Assembly: GCA_029547805.1 (NCBI GenBank)
Contig: JAKPOP010000027.1
Span: 101,739 to 165,738, forward strand
Length of the DNA stretch: 64,000 bases
Direction: 5' to 3'
DNA from: Deltaproteobacteria bacterium
GTDB lineage: Bacteria > Myxococcota_A > UBA9042 > DTJE01
The notes under the pieces are model-generated. The model did no database searches and had not been told where the DNA came from. It saw only the letters and a list, made by a program, of their open reading frames with translations. Within the stretch, counting starts at the first letter, position 1, and every line of letters starts with the position of its first letter. Below are positions 1 to 8,245 of the stretch, piece after piece. A program made the translations under genes and the position numbers.

Positions 1-406
1 ACCGGGCGCACTCCAGGAAGTTTCCCGGGATCGCCGAGGCGTCCTGGTTCATGCAGAGGACCAGGGGCCGGAGTTTCGCCGGGACCTTCTCGGCGGTGCA
101 GGCCTGGAGCAGGTCCCCGGTCAGCTCGTCCTCTCCGTGCATCGAGTCGAGGCTTCCGTCCTCCCCGATGCCGCCGATGAAGTGGAGCCGGAAGCGGGTG
201 TGGGGATCCAGGCGATCGAGGGCCGGGAAGAGGGCCTGTTCGGCCTGGACGCCGTAAGGACACTGGGACATCACGAAGAGGTCCACCTGCAGGGGGGTCG
301 GGGCCTCCTCCGCCACGGGAGGCGCCTGGACCACGTCGGCCGTCTTGCAGGTCTGGCAGGCCAGGGACGAGACCAGCAGGGGCCACAGCACCGAGGATCG
401 GCTCAT
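1..406 (-). CDS. Thioredoxin-fold (DsbA/GILT-like) lipoprotein, C-terminus cut by window edge
   Basis: The reading frame starts at an ATG on the minus strand and is still open at base 1, so only about 135 N-terminal residues are visible. A short hydrophobic leader ends in SLAC, which resembles a lipobox although position -3 is Ser. An acidic/proline linker follows, then a strand ending in VMSQCPYG. That CxxG-type motif after a beta-strand is typical of DsbA/GILT-like thioredoxin folds that handle thiols outside the cytoplasm. The gene lies 27 bp downstream of the epimerase gene on the same strand, so the two are probably cotranscribed. The function (disulfide exchange or just a redox-like fold) is inferred. 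A CxxG site has only one cysteine, so it may not be a full oxidoreductase. Confidence 0.6.
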   Translation of the reverse strand, partial: MSRSSVLWPLLVSSLACQTCKTADVVQAPPVAEEAPTPLQVDLFVMSQCPYGVQAEQALFPALDRLDPHTRFRLHFIGGIGEDGSLDSMHGEDELTGDLLQACTAEKVPAKLRPLVLCMNQDASAIPGNFLECAR

Positions 407-433
407 GGGAGTCTCCCGGAAGGACCGCCTAGA

Positions 434-1333
434 TTACCGCAAGGCGGCCCGGATTGCCTCGTCCAGATCGGCGAGGCGGAAGACGTAGCCCGTATCCAGG
501 GCCACCTGGGGAAGGACGCGCTGGGAGGCCAGCAGTTCCCTGGCGAACTCCCCCAGGACCAGCCGCAGCAGCGGCGTCGGAGCCGGCAGCAGGGCCGGGC
601 GTCCGAGGGCTCGGCCCAGGGCGGTGGCGAAGGCCCGCTGGCGCACCGGATGGGGCGCCGTGACGTTGAGGGGCCCCCGGATCGCCGGCGTCTCGATGGC
701 GTGGCGGATCAGCCCCAGGACGTCCTCCAGGGCCACCCAGGGCAGGAACTGTCGCCCCAGGCCGAAGGGTCCTCCAAGACCCTTGCGGAACAGCGGCAGC
801 ATCGCCTGGACGGTGCCCCCGCCGGGGCCCAGCACGAGTCCCAGGCGGGCCAGGACGACCCGGATGCCCAGGGCCTCGGCCCCTCGGGCCTCCCGTTCCC
901 AGTCCTGACAGACCTGGGCCAGGAAACCGCGCCCTGGCGGAGAGGTCTCCACCAGTTCCTCGTCGCCCCGGTCCCCGTACCAGCCCACCGCCGACGCGGA
1001 CACCAGCACCGCCGGCCGGGAGGGAAGGGCCTGCAGCGCCATGACCAGGTTCCGGGTGCCCTGAGACCGGCTGCGGGACAATGCCTCCTTGTAGGGTCCG
1101 GACCATCGCCGGCCGGCGATGGACTCGCCCGCCAGGTGGACCACGGCCTCGACGCCCTCGAAGGCCTCCCGGGGCGGGGGACCCTCGAGGGCGTCCCAGC
1201 GGAAGGCATCCACCGGTCCCAGGACCCTCCGGGCCTGCACCGGGTCCCTGGCCAGCACGGTCACCGGCCCCGGGGCGGTCTCCACGAGCCGTCGGCCGAT
1301 GAATCCCGTGGCGCCTGTGATGAGCCATCGCAT
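434..1333 (-). CDS. TIGR01777-family NAD(P)-dependent epimerase (YfcH-like SDR)
   Basis: This is a 299-residue extended short-chain dehydrogenase/reductase. The N-terminus carries the Rossmann signature GATGFIG at residues 7-13, followed by the VVHLAGESIAGRRW segment that marks the TIGR01777/YfcH subfamily, and the C-terminal third matches the DUF1731 region of that family. The length agrees with family members of about 295-300 residues. The substrate is not known for the family; a cytoplasmic sugar-nucleotide-like epimerase or reductase role is assumed by homology. The ATG at 1333 has AGGGA upstream at suitable spacing. The divergently oriented sulfatase gene starts about 150 bp away, so this short gap must hold promoters for both directions. 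Confidence 0.9.
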   Translation of the reverse strand: MRWLITGATGFIGRRLVETAPGPVTVLARDPVQARRVLGPVDAFRWDALEGPPPREAFEGVEAVVHLAGESIAGRRWSGPYKEALSRSRSQGTRNLVMALQALPSRPAVLVSASAVGWYGDRGDEELVETSPPGRGFLAQVCQDWEREARGAEALGIRVVLARLGLVLGPGGGTVQAMLPLFRKGLGGPFGLGRQFLPWVALEDVLGLIRHAIETPAIRGPLNVTAPHPVRQRAFATALGRALGRPALLPAPTPLLRLVLGEFARELLASQRVLPQVALDTGYVFRLADLDEAIRAALR

Positions 1334-1485
1334 CGGCGTTCCCTGGCGGAAGGGGTCGTGCCTCGATCGCCTGCAGGATAGCAGGAGGCGCCGTTGCTGT
1401 CATGGACTCCCCGGGCATCGGGGCGCTCGGCCGCGAGGTCGAACCGCCGTGCTATCCTTCCCACGCCAAGGAGAGGCGATCCTGC

Positions 1486-3447
1486 ATGGACCGGGGCCGC
1501 AGTCATGTCTGGGCGGTCTGGGTCGCGATGGCGGCGATCCATCTCCCGTACCGGGTCGTCCGGACCGTGGCGCTGGTCCAGGGTGGCGAGTGGGGGGAGG
1601 TGCGGGTGCCCCTGCTGCTGCTCAAGATGCCCCTCTTTCTCGGGATGGACCTCGCCGGCGCGACGATCGGGGCCCTGGTGGCCCTGGGGCTGGCCTGGCC
1701 CCTGCGGCGGGCGGGACGGGAAGGCCCGGCGCGGGTCGTCGAGGGGCTGACCATCGCCCTCCTGGGGTTCTACGTCCCCGTCAGCGGGTTCGTGCGGCTC
1801 GTGCTCGGGACCCCCCTGGATGCCCTCGCTCTCCAGTACCTGCTGGGAGGCGAGGAGTCCTCGGGCGGTCTGGTTTCCGAGGCGCTTCGGGACTCCATCT
1901 CCCTCTACCTGACTCCGGGTCGCCTGGGGGTCGTCGGGGCCTCGATGGTCCTGGGGCTGGCGGTGTGGGGGGGCTGGGGCCGCCTGGGACCGCGGGTCTC
2001 CCGGAGGGGCACGGGGGTGGCTGCCGGCGTCGGGATTCTCTGGATGGCCGCATCGGGCCTCCTGGCGCCGGCCCTCTCGTCGGGGAGGCTGCTCGGAACC
2101 CGGGTGATGACCTGGGAGCAGGAGCGCTCGGAGGTCCCGGACCTGTTGGGTTCGGTGGTCCGCCTGCTCCCGGATCGGTGGCGCACTCCCGAGGAGGAGG
2201 GGCCCTTGACCTTCCGGTTCCAGGCGCCCCTGGACCCCCTGCCCCCGGAGACACCCCCGTTGGCGGAGGCCCGTTCCGGGCGGTCCAACCTGCTGCTGGT
2301 GGTCCTGGAGTCGGTGCCTGGGCGGGTCCTGCAGTCCACCGGGGCCCAGGACCTGCCGGTCCTCCGGTCCCTGGCGGCCCGGGGCGTCTCCTTCGAGGCC
2401 CACTACACCCCATGGCCCCAGACCTTCAAGAGTTTCTTTGCGCTCCTCTGCTCCGAGCAGCCCTGGCCCGGAGACCGTCCCGAGAGCGACCTGCGGTTCC
2501 GGGACGCCTGCCCCGACGGCCTGATCTCGGTGCTGCGGCGGGCCGGGTGGCGGACCTCGGTCTTCCTGTCGGGGGATGGCCGGTTCGAGCGTCTCCGGGA
2601 GTTCCTGGAGCGCCAGCGGCCCGACGTGATCCGGGACATGACCGACATGCCGGGCCAGGAGGGCGCCTGGCGCAACTCCTGGGGACTGGACGAGGACGTG
2701 ACCATCCGGGCGATCCTCCAGGACCTGGCCTCCCGGCCCGTCGATCCGGTCCGGCCCTTCGCGGTGATTTACAACCTGGCCGTCGGGCATCACCCCTACG
2801 ACTTTCCAGGGTTTCCTGGGCAGGCGGTCGGAACGCGGGAGGATCATGCCCGGGCGGTGGCCTACATCGATGGCGTCCTGGGGCGCCTGCTGGAGGGCCT
2901 CCGGGCCGCCGGGCACGGGGATGACACGCTGGTGGTGGTGCTGTCGGACCACGGGGAAGGCTTCCAGGAGCACCCCGGCGGAGCGGGTCACGGTCCCCGG
3001 CTCTTCGAGGAGCATGTCCGGGTGCCCTGGCTGCTGGCGGGACCGGGCATTTCCCCGCAGGTGACGGTGCGTCAGCCGACCACCCACCAGGACGTCGCCC
3101 CGACGCTGGCCTCCCTGCTGGGCATCGAGGCGCCCTGGACCTGGCAGGGGCGGGACCTGACGCGGGACCCCGTCCCGCGCCCCGTCTTCATGGCGGGCCG
3201 CCTCCCGGTGAGCCCCCTGGCGGTGCGCCATGGACCCTGGAAGTGGATCCAGCAGTACGGAGGAGACGACGAGTCCCTGTTCCATCTGGAGGCGGACCCC
3301 GCCGAGAGCCGGGACCTCCGGGCAGAACGGCCGGGACTCGCGGAGGCGCTCAGAAACGCCGCGCTGGCCTGGCGGAACCATGGCCGGCTGCTGCTGGAAC
3401 AGTACTCGGAGGTCCTGTCCCGGGAGGCCCCCGCCCGGGCCCCCTGA
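1486..3447 (+). CDS. Membrane-anchored sulfatase/alkaline phosphatase superfamily protein (LtaS-like layout)
   Basis: The protein has 653 residues. About four or five hydrophobic segments in the first 200 residues are followed by a soluble alkaline-phosphatase-fold domain. The domain opens with NLLLVVLES, whose Glu is a metal ligand in related enzymes, then PQTFKSF, where the Thr or Ser could be the nucleophile, and later LSDHGEGFQEHP and GHGP, which carry the second metal site. This arrangement is shared by lipoteichoic-acid-synthase-like and phosphoethanolamine-transferase-like enzymes that modify envelope glycans or lipids at the outer face of the inner membrane. The substrate cannot be read from sequence. 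The frame is open upstream, but AAGGAG at 1468-1473 selects the ATG at 1486. It converges on the gene ending at 3488. Confidence 0.85.
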   Translation: MDRGRSHVWAVWVAMAAIHLPYRVVRTVALVQGGEWGEVRVPLLLLKMPLFLGMDLAGATIGALVALGLAWPLRRAGREGPARVVEGLTIALLGFYVPVSGFVRLVLGTPLDALALQYLLGGEESSGGLVSEALRDSISLYLTPGRLGVVGASMVLGLAVWGGWGRLGPRVSRRGTGVAAGVGILWMAASGLLAPALSSGRLLGTRVMTWEQERSEVPDLLGSVVRLLPDRWRTPEEEGPLTFRFQAPLDPLPPETPPLAEARSGRSNLLLVVLESVPGRVLQSTGAQDLPVLRSLAARGVSFEAHYTPWPQTFKSFFALLCSEQPWPGDRPESDLRFRDACPDGLISVLRRAGWRTSVFLSGDGRFERLREFLERQRPDVIRDMTDMPGQEGAWRNSWGLDEDVTIRAILQDLASRPVDPVRPFAVIYNLAVGHHPYDFPGFPGQAVGTREDHARAVAYIDGVLGRLLEGLRAAGHGDDTLVVVLSDHGEGFQEHPGGAGHGPRLFEEHVRVPWLLAGPGISPQVTVRQPTTHQDVAPTLASLLGIEAPWTWQGRDLTRDPVPRPVFMAGRLPVSPLAVRHGPWKWIQQYGGDDESLFHLEADPAESRDLRAERPGLAEALRNAALAWRNHGRLLLEQYSEVLSREAPARAP

Positions 3448-3487
3448 GGGCATTGGCGGATGGCCCGACCCTGGCGTCTGGCGGGGA

Positions 3488-4240
3488 TCACTCCCCGGGA
3501 AACGGCAGGAGACCCCGGATGGCCGACGGGATCCCCGTCCGCACCGCCTCCTGGTGGATCGCCCAGGCCTGGTCCCAGGTCAGGGGCTGCCAGACCTGGG
3601 CCTCCCCCTCCCGTTCCGGTTCTCCGGTCGGCGAGAGGTCCTCGGGGCCCAGGCCCAGCGTCCCGGCATTGCGTTGCGAGAAGTCCCGGTAGAGGCCCGA
3701 GAGGGGGCCGAGGTCCTGTCCCGCCGGGGCCCGGGTCCAGACCGCGAACTCCAGTTCCAGGTCCGCCGCCTCCCCTCCTGCCTGGAACCCCTTGTCTCGG
3801 GCATAAAAGGTTCGGACTCGGGCCTGCCCCCCGGCCTGGCGGACCCGATCCACCAGGTCTCGGGCCTGGGGGGCCGTCAACCCGTCCAGGCGCAGGACCC
3901 AGTCCGGGTCGTCCCGGTAGCGGAGGTCCGGCAGCATGTCCCGGTCCTGGGCGTCGGTCAGTCCCAGGGACTCCAGATTGACCGAGAGATGCCCCCGGTA
4001 GGCCGCGATCACCGCCTCGGTGCCCTGGGCCGACAGCCCCTGGCACAGCACGCTCATCTCGACGGGCGGGAACCGGAAGGGGTCCGCCGCCTGCCTCCGG
4101 GCCGCCTCGGCCATCCGATCCCACCGATTGGCTGCGGCGACGGGCCGCTCCCCCGATCCGACGGCCTTCCGGGACCGGAGCCACCAGGCCCCGGCCCCCG
4201 CCACCACCAGCGCCACCAGGATCCACCATCCCGCGCTCAT
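3488..4240 (-). CDS. Unknown protein with N-terminal membrane anchor
   Basis: I do not recognise this 250-residue protein. It has one N-terminal transmembrane segment of about 20 residues followed by a short basic stretch and a soluble region, so it is probably anchored in the inner membrane with most of the chain on one side. The soluble part is mixed alpha/beta with repeated DP and DL turns and no catalytic motif I can identify. An ATG seven codons further upstream exists, but GAGGAGG lies correctly before the ATG at 4240, which I chose. It is transcribed divergently from the phosphate-transport operon. The roughly 180-bp gap contains that operon's Pho box, and nothing suggests the two share a role. 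Confidence 0.7.
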   Translation of the reverse strand: MSAGWWILVALVVAGAGAWWLRSRKAVGSGERPVAAANRWDRMAEAARRQAADPFRFPPVEMSVLCQGLSAQGTEAVIAAYRGHLSVNLESLGLTDAQDRDMLPDLRYRDDPDWVLRLDGLTAPQARDLVDRVRQAGGQARVRTFYARDKGFQAGGEAADLELEFAVWTRAPAGQDLGPLSGLYRDFSQRNAGTLGLGPEDLSPTGEPEREGEAQVWQPLTWDQAWAIHQEAVRTGIPSAIRGLLPFPGE

Positions 4241-4305
4241 CGGAGGCCTCCTCGTTGCCATGGGTCCTCAGGATGCCATGATTCCCTCGGGACCGACAAC
4301 GCCGG

Positions 4306-4334
4306 ATGTCATCATTTTGTCACGACTCTGTCAC
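4306..4334 (+). promoter_or_regulatory. Pho box: three 11-bp-spaced heptamers upstream of the PhoU-like/PiT operon
   Basis: Three heptamers ATGTCAT (4306-4312), TTGTCAC (4317-4323) and CTGTCAC (4328-4334) are separated by exactly four bases each, giving the 11-bp period of PhoB binding sites (consensus CTGTCAT-N4-CTGTCAT). The array ends 86 bp before the PhoU-like start. No strong -10 is obvious; GATACA at 4354-4359 is a possible one at long spacing. That it controls phosphate uptake is inferred from position and match. Confidence 0.72.
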
Positions 4335-4420
4335 CAAAGTGGGCAGGGTCCGTGATACACCGCCGCCAGGGTCCGGGCCGCGGATTCCGGACCCCGATGC
4401 CACCAGCAGGGAGGTGCCCG

Positions 4421-5053
4421 ATGTGGGAGAAACTGGCCCCCAGGGAGATCGGATTCTTCGACCTCTTCATCCGCCACACAAAGGCGGGCCTCGACGCGGG
4501 CAAGGCGCTGGTCGATGCCCTCGAGCAGTGGCCCCGGGGAGCCGAGGGGATGGTGCGCCGGATCGAGGAGATCGAGCACGAGTGCGACACCATCGCCCAC
4601 ATGACCATCGACCTCCTGCACCGGACCTTCATCACGCCCCTGGACCGGGACGAGACGCTGAAACTGATCAGCAAGATGGACGACGTGGTGGACGGCATCG
4701 AGTCCGCCGCCCAGCGGATGCTGCTCTTCGACATCCAGAAGGTGCCGCCGCGCCTCGTGGACCTGGCCCGGGTCGTGATGAAGGAGCAGGAGGTGCTCGT
4801 GGAACTGGTGCCGCTGCTCCACGGGTTCAAGCACCCCGATCGCATCCGGTCGCTGATCATCGAGGTCCAGCGCCTCGAGAACGAGGCCGACGGGATCCTC
4901 CGGGCGGGCCTCGGGGAACTCTTCCGGGACCATCGGGGCGACCCCCTGCTGGTGATCCAGTTGAAGGAACTCTATGAGCGGATCGAGGATGCCTCGGACC
5001 AGGCCGAGGACGTCGCCGAGATCATCGAGGGAATCACCCTCGAGCACCTGTGA
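4421..5053 (+). CDS. PhoU-like (DUF47) accessory protein of PiT phosphate transporter
   Basis: This 210-residue all-helical protein matches the DUF47/TIGR00153 family that is nearly always encoded next to PiT transporters. Two helical halves carry the metal-binding-type acidic/His signatures of PhoU proteins: EIEHECDTIAH and later EVQRLENEAD. It is cytoplasmic and thought to gate or regulate the transporter in response to phosphate status. The frame is open far upstream, but the ATG at 4421 follows GGGAGG and gives the normal family N-terminus. The PiT gene starts 45 bp downstream with its own AAGGAG site, so the two form an operon. A Pho box lies upstream. Confidence 0.92.
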   Translation: MWEKLAPREIGFFDLFIRHTKAGLDAGKALVDALEQWPRGAEGMVRRIEEIEHECDTIAHMTIDLLHRTFITPLDRDETLKLISKMDDVVDGIESAAQRMLLFDIQKVPPRLVDLARVVMKEQEVLVELVPLLHGFKHPDRIRSLIIEVQRLENEADGILRAGLGELFRDHRGDPLLVIQLKELYERIEDASDQAEDVAEIIEGITLEHL

Positions 5054-5098
5054 CCTCAGCATCGCCGCAGCGTGGAAGGACATGCCGAAGGAGCCAAG

Positions 5099-6112
5099 AT
5101 GGACCTGATTGGATTCCTGGCGGATCACCCCCTGATCCTCGCCACCTTCCTTGTGGCCCTGGTCTTTGATTTCGTGAACGGCTTCCACGACGCCGCGAAC
5201 TCCATCGCCACGGTGGTGGCGACCCGGGTGCTCCATCCGAGACTGGCGGTGGGATGGGCGGCCTTCTTCAACTTCGTGGCGGCCTTCACCTTCGGGGTTG
5301 CCGTGGCCAAGACCGTGGGCAAGGGGGTGGTCGAGACCTCCCAGGTGACGGTCCCGGTGGTCCTCTCGGGGCTCGTGGGCGCCATCGCCTGGAACCTGAT
5401 CACCTGGTGGCTGGGCCTGCCATCCTCCTCCTCCCATGCCCTGATCGGGGGCTATGCCGGCGGGGCGGTGGCCTATGGGGGGTTTGACCTCCTGATCCCC
5501 TCGGGGCTGCTGAAGGTCGCGGCCTTCATCGTGGTATCGCCGGTGGTGGGCATGGTCATGGCGACGGCCCTCCAGCGGCTGGTCCGGTGGATCGTCCGGG
5601 ACCGGTCGCCCCGGCTCATGGGCCGCCTGTTCCGCCGGCTGCAACTGGTCTCGGCGGCCATATACTCCTTCAGCCACGGGACCAACGACGCCCAGAAGAC
5701 CCTGGGGATCCTCTTCGCCCTGCTGGTCTCGGGGGGCTACTTCCAGTCCTCCCACGAGCCTCCCTTCGGGCTGTTGCTTCTCTGCCATTTCTTCATCGCC
5801 CTGGGGACCCTCTTTGGGGGATTCCGGATCGTCCGGACGATGGGCATGAAACTGACCCGCCTGGACCCGATGCACGGCTTCTGCGCCGAGACCGGAGGCG
5901 GCGTGACGATCCTGGCGGTCTCGGAACTGGGGATCCCCGTCTCGACGACCCACACCATCACCGGGGCCATCGTCGGGGTCGGCGTCACCGGGGGCCTGGG
6001 GTCCGTCCGGTGGCTGCTGGCGAGCCGGATCCTCTGGGCCTGGATCCTGACGATCCCCGTCTCGGCCTTCCTGGCCGGGGTCTTCTTCCTGCTGGTGGGG
6101 CAGTTCCTGTGA
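5099..6112 (+). CDS. pit: PiT-family inorganic phosphate permease
   Basis: This is a 337-residue polytopic inner-membrane protein of the PiT/PHO4 family, which imports phosphate (often as a metal-phosphate complex) with an ion gradient. The two inverted-repeat signatures are both present: DFVNGFHDAANS near residue 25 and FSHGTNDAQKTLG near residue 195, each with the N-D-x-(A/Q) core that lines the transport path. Between them are about ten hydrophobic segments. The length suits the compact bacterial PiT subfamily that works with a DUF47 partner. The ATG at 5099 is preceded by AAGGAG; an in-frame GTG at 5072 is less likely. The gene sits directly behind the PhoU-like gene and the Pho box. Confidence 0.94.
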   Translation: MDLIGFLADHPLILATFLVALVFDFVNGFHDAANSIATVVATRVLHPRLAVGWAAFFNFVAAFTFGVAVAKTVGKGVVETSQVTVPVVLSGLVGAIAWNLITWWLGLPSSSSHALIGGYAGGAVAYGGFDLLIPSGLLKVAAFIVVSPVVGMVMATALQRLVRWIVRDRSPRLMGRLFRRLQLVSAAIYSFSHGTNDAQKTLGILFALLVSGGYFQSSHEPPFGLLLLCHFFIALGTLFGGFRIVRTMGMKLTRLDPMHGFCAETGGGVTILAVSELGIPVSTTHTITGAIVGVGVTGGLGSVRWLLASRILWAWILTIPVSAFLAGVFFLLVGQFL

Positions 6113-6143
6113 CCCGGGGCGCTTCGTGGTAGGCTTCCGGGCG

Positions 6144-7448
6144 ATGGACTCAACCTTCTCCCCCAGGCGCCGGATTCTCTTTCTCACGGACCTCGACGTC
6201 TGGCTGCTCCAGGAGGGGGGGGCGGCGGTCGAGAGGGCGGGGAACCAGAGCCTCTACAACACCTTGCTGGGGTATGCCCAGGCCGGCTGGCAGGTGGACG
6301 TCCTGACCTCCCGGGAGGTCCATGGCGCCCTGGACCATCTCCCGGGGGGCATCCGGATCCACCGGGCCCCCCTGGTGCTCCAGGGATCGGTGCGGGCCCT
6401 GCGGCGATGGCGGGATCGTCTGCGCCCCCCCCCTGCCCCCCCACCCGCCGCTCCCCGGACCCGGCTCGACCCGATGGCCCTCGAGAATCGAGGGCGCTTC
6501 CTGGCCTTCCAGGCCCAGATGACGCTTCTGGCCCTCCGCCAGTGCCTTCCCCGTCCGCCGGACGTCCTCTATGGATACGAGATTTTCGGTGCCCCGATTG
6601 CGGCCTGGTTGGGCCGGAGGTTGGGGGTCGCCTCCGTGAACCGGTTCCAGGGCACCCTGCTCTCGGCCTGGATCGACGACCCGGCGGTCTTCGATGCCCT
6701 CTGGATGAACCGTCTGGCCCTCACGGCCCCGGCGGACCTGATCGTGATGGCCGACGACGGTACCCGGGGTGACGAGGTGCTGGCCCGCCTGGGGGTCCCC
6801 CGGGACCGGGTCCGGTTCTGGATCAACGGCGTCGTGAAGGAAGACATCGAGGCGGCACGGCGTCGCATCCAGGCGCCCAGGGACGGGGTGCTGCGGTTGC
6901 TGACGGCCTCCCGGCTCGTGGAGTGGAAGCGGGTGGACCGGGTGCTGCGGCTGGTGGCACGCCTGCCCCGGGACCTGCCCCCCTGGCGGCTCCACATCGC
7001 CGGCGACGGGCCGGAGCGGCGGGCCCTGGAGGGCCTGGCCGGGGACCTGGGCCTGCAGGGCCGGGTGGTCTTCGAGGGGCCCCTGGCCCATGACCGGGTG
7101 CTGGATCTCCTGGTGCAATCGGAGGGCTACCTCTCGCTCTATGACCTCTCGAACCTCTCCAACGGCGTGCTGGAGGCCATGGTGGCCGGGGTCCCGGTCT
7201 TCACGCTGGATGTCGGGGGGACCTCCCACGTGGTCCGCCCCGGGGAGTCGGGGGTCCTGCTGGCTCCCCGAGACCTGGACCGGGAGGGCCCCGGCCTGCT
7301 GGCCCGCTGGATCCGCGATGCCTCCTGGCGGCGGGCCCTGGCCGAGGGGGCGGCCCGGACCGGTTGGTCTCTCCGGACCTGGGAGGAACGGATGCGCCTG
7401 GAGGTCCAGGAGGTCGAGGCCCTGATCCGCAGACGCGCCCGATCGTGA
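6144..7448 (+). CDS. GT-B glycosyltransferase (family 4/1 type)
   Basis: The 434-residue protein has the two-lobed GT-B layout. The N-terminal half begins with a Rossmann-like RILFLTDLDVW strand. The C-terminal half contains the classic donor-binding region, with LLTASRLVEWKRVD near residue 258, then LHIAGDGPERR, then SNLSNGVLEAMVAGVPV, corresponding to the E-x7-E donor motif with substitutions. These features match retaining glycosyltransferases that move a nucleotide sugar onto a lipid or glycan on the cytoplasmic face. The acceptor is unknown. It lies 31 bp after the PiT gene on the same strand, so it may be read through from that operon, but nothing ties it to phosphate. The ATG at 6144 gives the standard family N-terminus; the ribosome site is weak. 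Confidence 0.86.
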   Translation: MDSTFSPRRRILFLTDLDVWLLQEGGAAVERAGNQSLYNTLLGYAQAGWQVDVLTSREVHGALDHLPGGIRIHRAPLVLQGSVRALRRWRDRLRPPPAPPPAAPRTRLDPMALENRGRFLAFQAQMTLLALRQCLPRPPDVLYGYEIFGAPIAAWLGRRLGVASVNRFQGTLLSAWIDDPAVFDALWMNRLALTAPADLIVMADDGTRGDEVLARLGVPRDRVRFWINGVVKEDIEAARRRIQAPRDGVLRLLTASRLVEWKRVDRVLRLVARLPRDLPPWRLHIAGDGPERRALEGLAGDLGLQGRVVFEGPLAHDRVLDLLVQSEGYLSLYDLSNLSNGVLEAMVAGVPVFTLDVGGTSHVVRPGESGVLLAPRDLDREGPGLLARWIRDASWRRALAEGAARTGWSLRTWEERMRLEVQEVEALIRRRARS

Positions 7449-7480
7449 CCGGCGGGTCTTCGCCCTGGTCCGTCGCGAGA

Positions 7481-8245
7481 TCAGTGGGCCAGGGACTCCA
7501 GTTCCCGGCGCCAGCGCCGGGCGGGCCACCCGAAGTCCCGGCGTTCCAGCAGTTCCTGGGCCTGCCGCACCAGGTCCGGGACTCGCTGCTCCCAGCCCTC
7601 GGCCTCGTTGTCCCTCAGGGCCTGGGCCAGGAACAGCAGGTTCAGGGGGTGCTCCGGGTGGGTCACGACAGCCTGCTCCAGCAGTTCCAGGCCCTTGTCC
7701 GTGTCCCCGATTCCCTGGGGCCAGGCGGGGGCCTTCACATAGAGCATGCCCAGCACCCGCAGCGGCCCCCCGGCATCCTCGTCGGGGGTCCCCTGGGCCG
7801 CCAGGCGAAGGTGGTGCTCGATCGAGGGCAGGGCCTTCAGGGCCGCCAGCGGCCTCCGGGCGATGGCCAGTCCCCAGAGCATGCCGACGTAGTAGTGGGA
7901 GACCGGGTGATCCTCCTGGGTCAGGGCCTTCCGGGCGTGTTCCAGGCCCTCGTCGGCCAGGGCCTCGGCCCGGGAGGTGTCCGTCTCCCCGGCCGCGAGG
8001 TCCGAGGCGGCTCGGGCCACCACCCGGTGTTGAGCCGCGGTCAGGGAAGGGGCCTCCCGGGCCGCCACGACGATGCAGGCCAGGTCCTGGTAGGAGGGAG
8101 GGTCCGGCGGTCGGGAGGGCACGTCCTCGGGACACTCGGAGACCCCGTCCAGGCGCACCCGTTGGGCGCCGCAACCGATCCCGATCAGGGCAATCCAGGG
8201 GACCAACGCCCAGCCGACCATTCCGCCGCGTTGTCGGGTCCTCAC
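7481..8245 (-). CDS. Helical-repeat (TPR-like) lipoprotein
   Basis: This is a 254-residue predicted lipoprotein. After a basic n-region (RTRQR) comes a hydrophobic stretch ending in the lipobox-like IGIGC. The body is rich in Ala, Leu and Arg in amphipathic pairs resembling TPR/Sel1 helices (for example KALPSIEHHLRLAAQG and GLELLEQAVVTHPEH). I chose the GTG at 8245, which overlaps the upstream stop codon as GTGA and keeps the positive n-region; the ATG at 8221 is the alternative. It is the last gene of the MMPL / PhnD-like / lipoprotein operon, where such a protein could be an envelope adaptor. That role is inference. Confidence 0.72.
   Translation of the reverse strand: MRTRQRGGMVGWALVPWIALIGIGCGAQRVRLDGVSECPEDVPSRPPDPPSYQDLACIVVAAREAPSLTAAQHRVVARAASDLAAGETDTSRAEALADEGLEHARKALTQEDHPVSHYYVGMLWGLAIARRPLAALKALPSIEHHLRLAAQGTPDEDAGGPLRVLGMLYVKAPAWPQGIGDTDKGLELLEQAVVTHPEHPLNLLFLAQALRDNEAEGWEQRVPDLVRQAQELLERRDFGWPARRWRRELESLAH

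Noticed and set aside
1397-1403. CTGTCAT heptamer before the sulfatase gene, like half a Pho box
   Set aside because: No second heptamer at 11-bp spacing on either side. A single heptamer is expected by chance.
137-2924. Several long plus-strand frames across the epimerase and sulfatase region
   Set aside because: They overlap real genes in other frames, are Pro/Gly/Arg-rich and carry no motifs.
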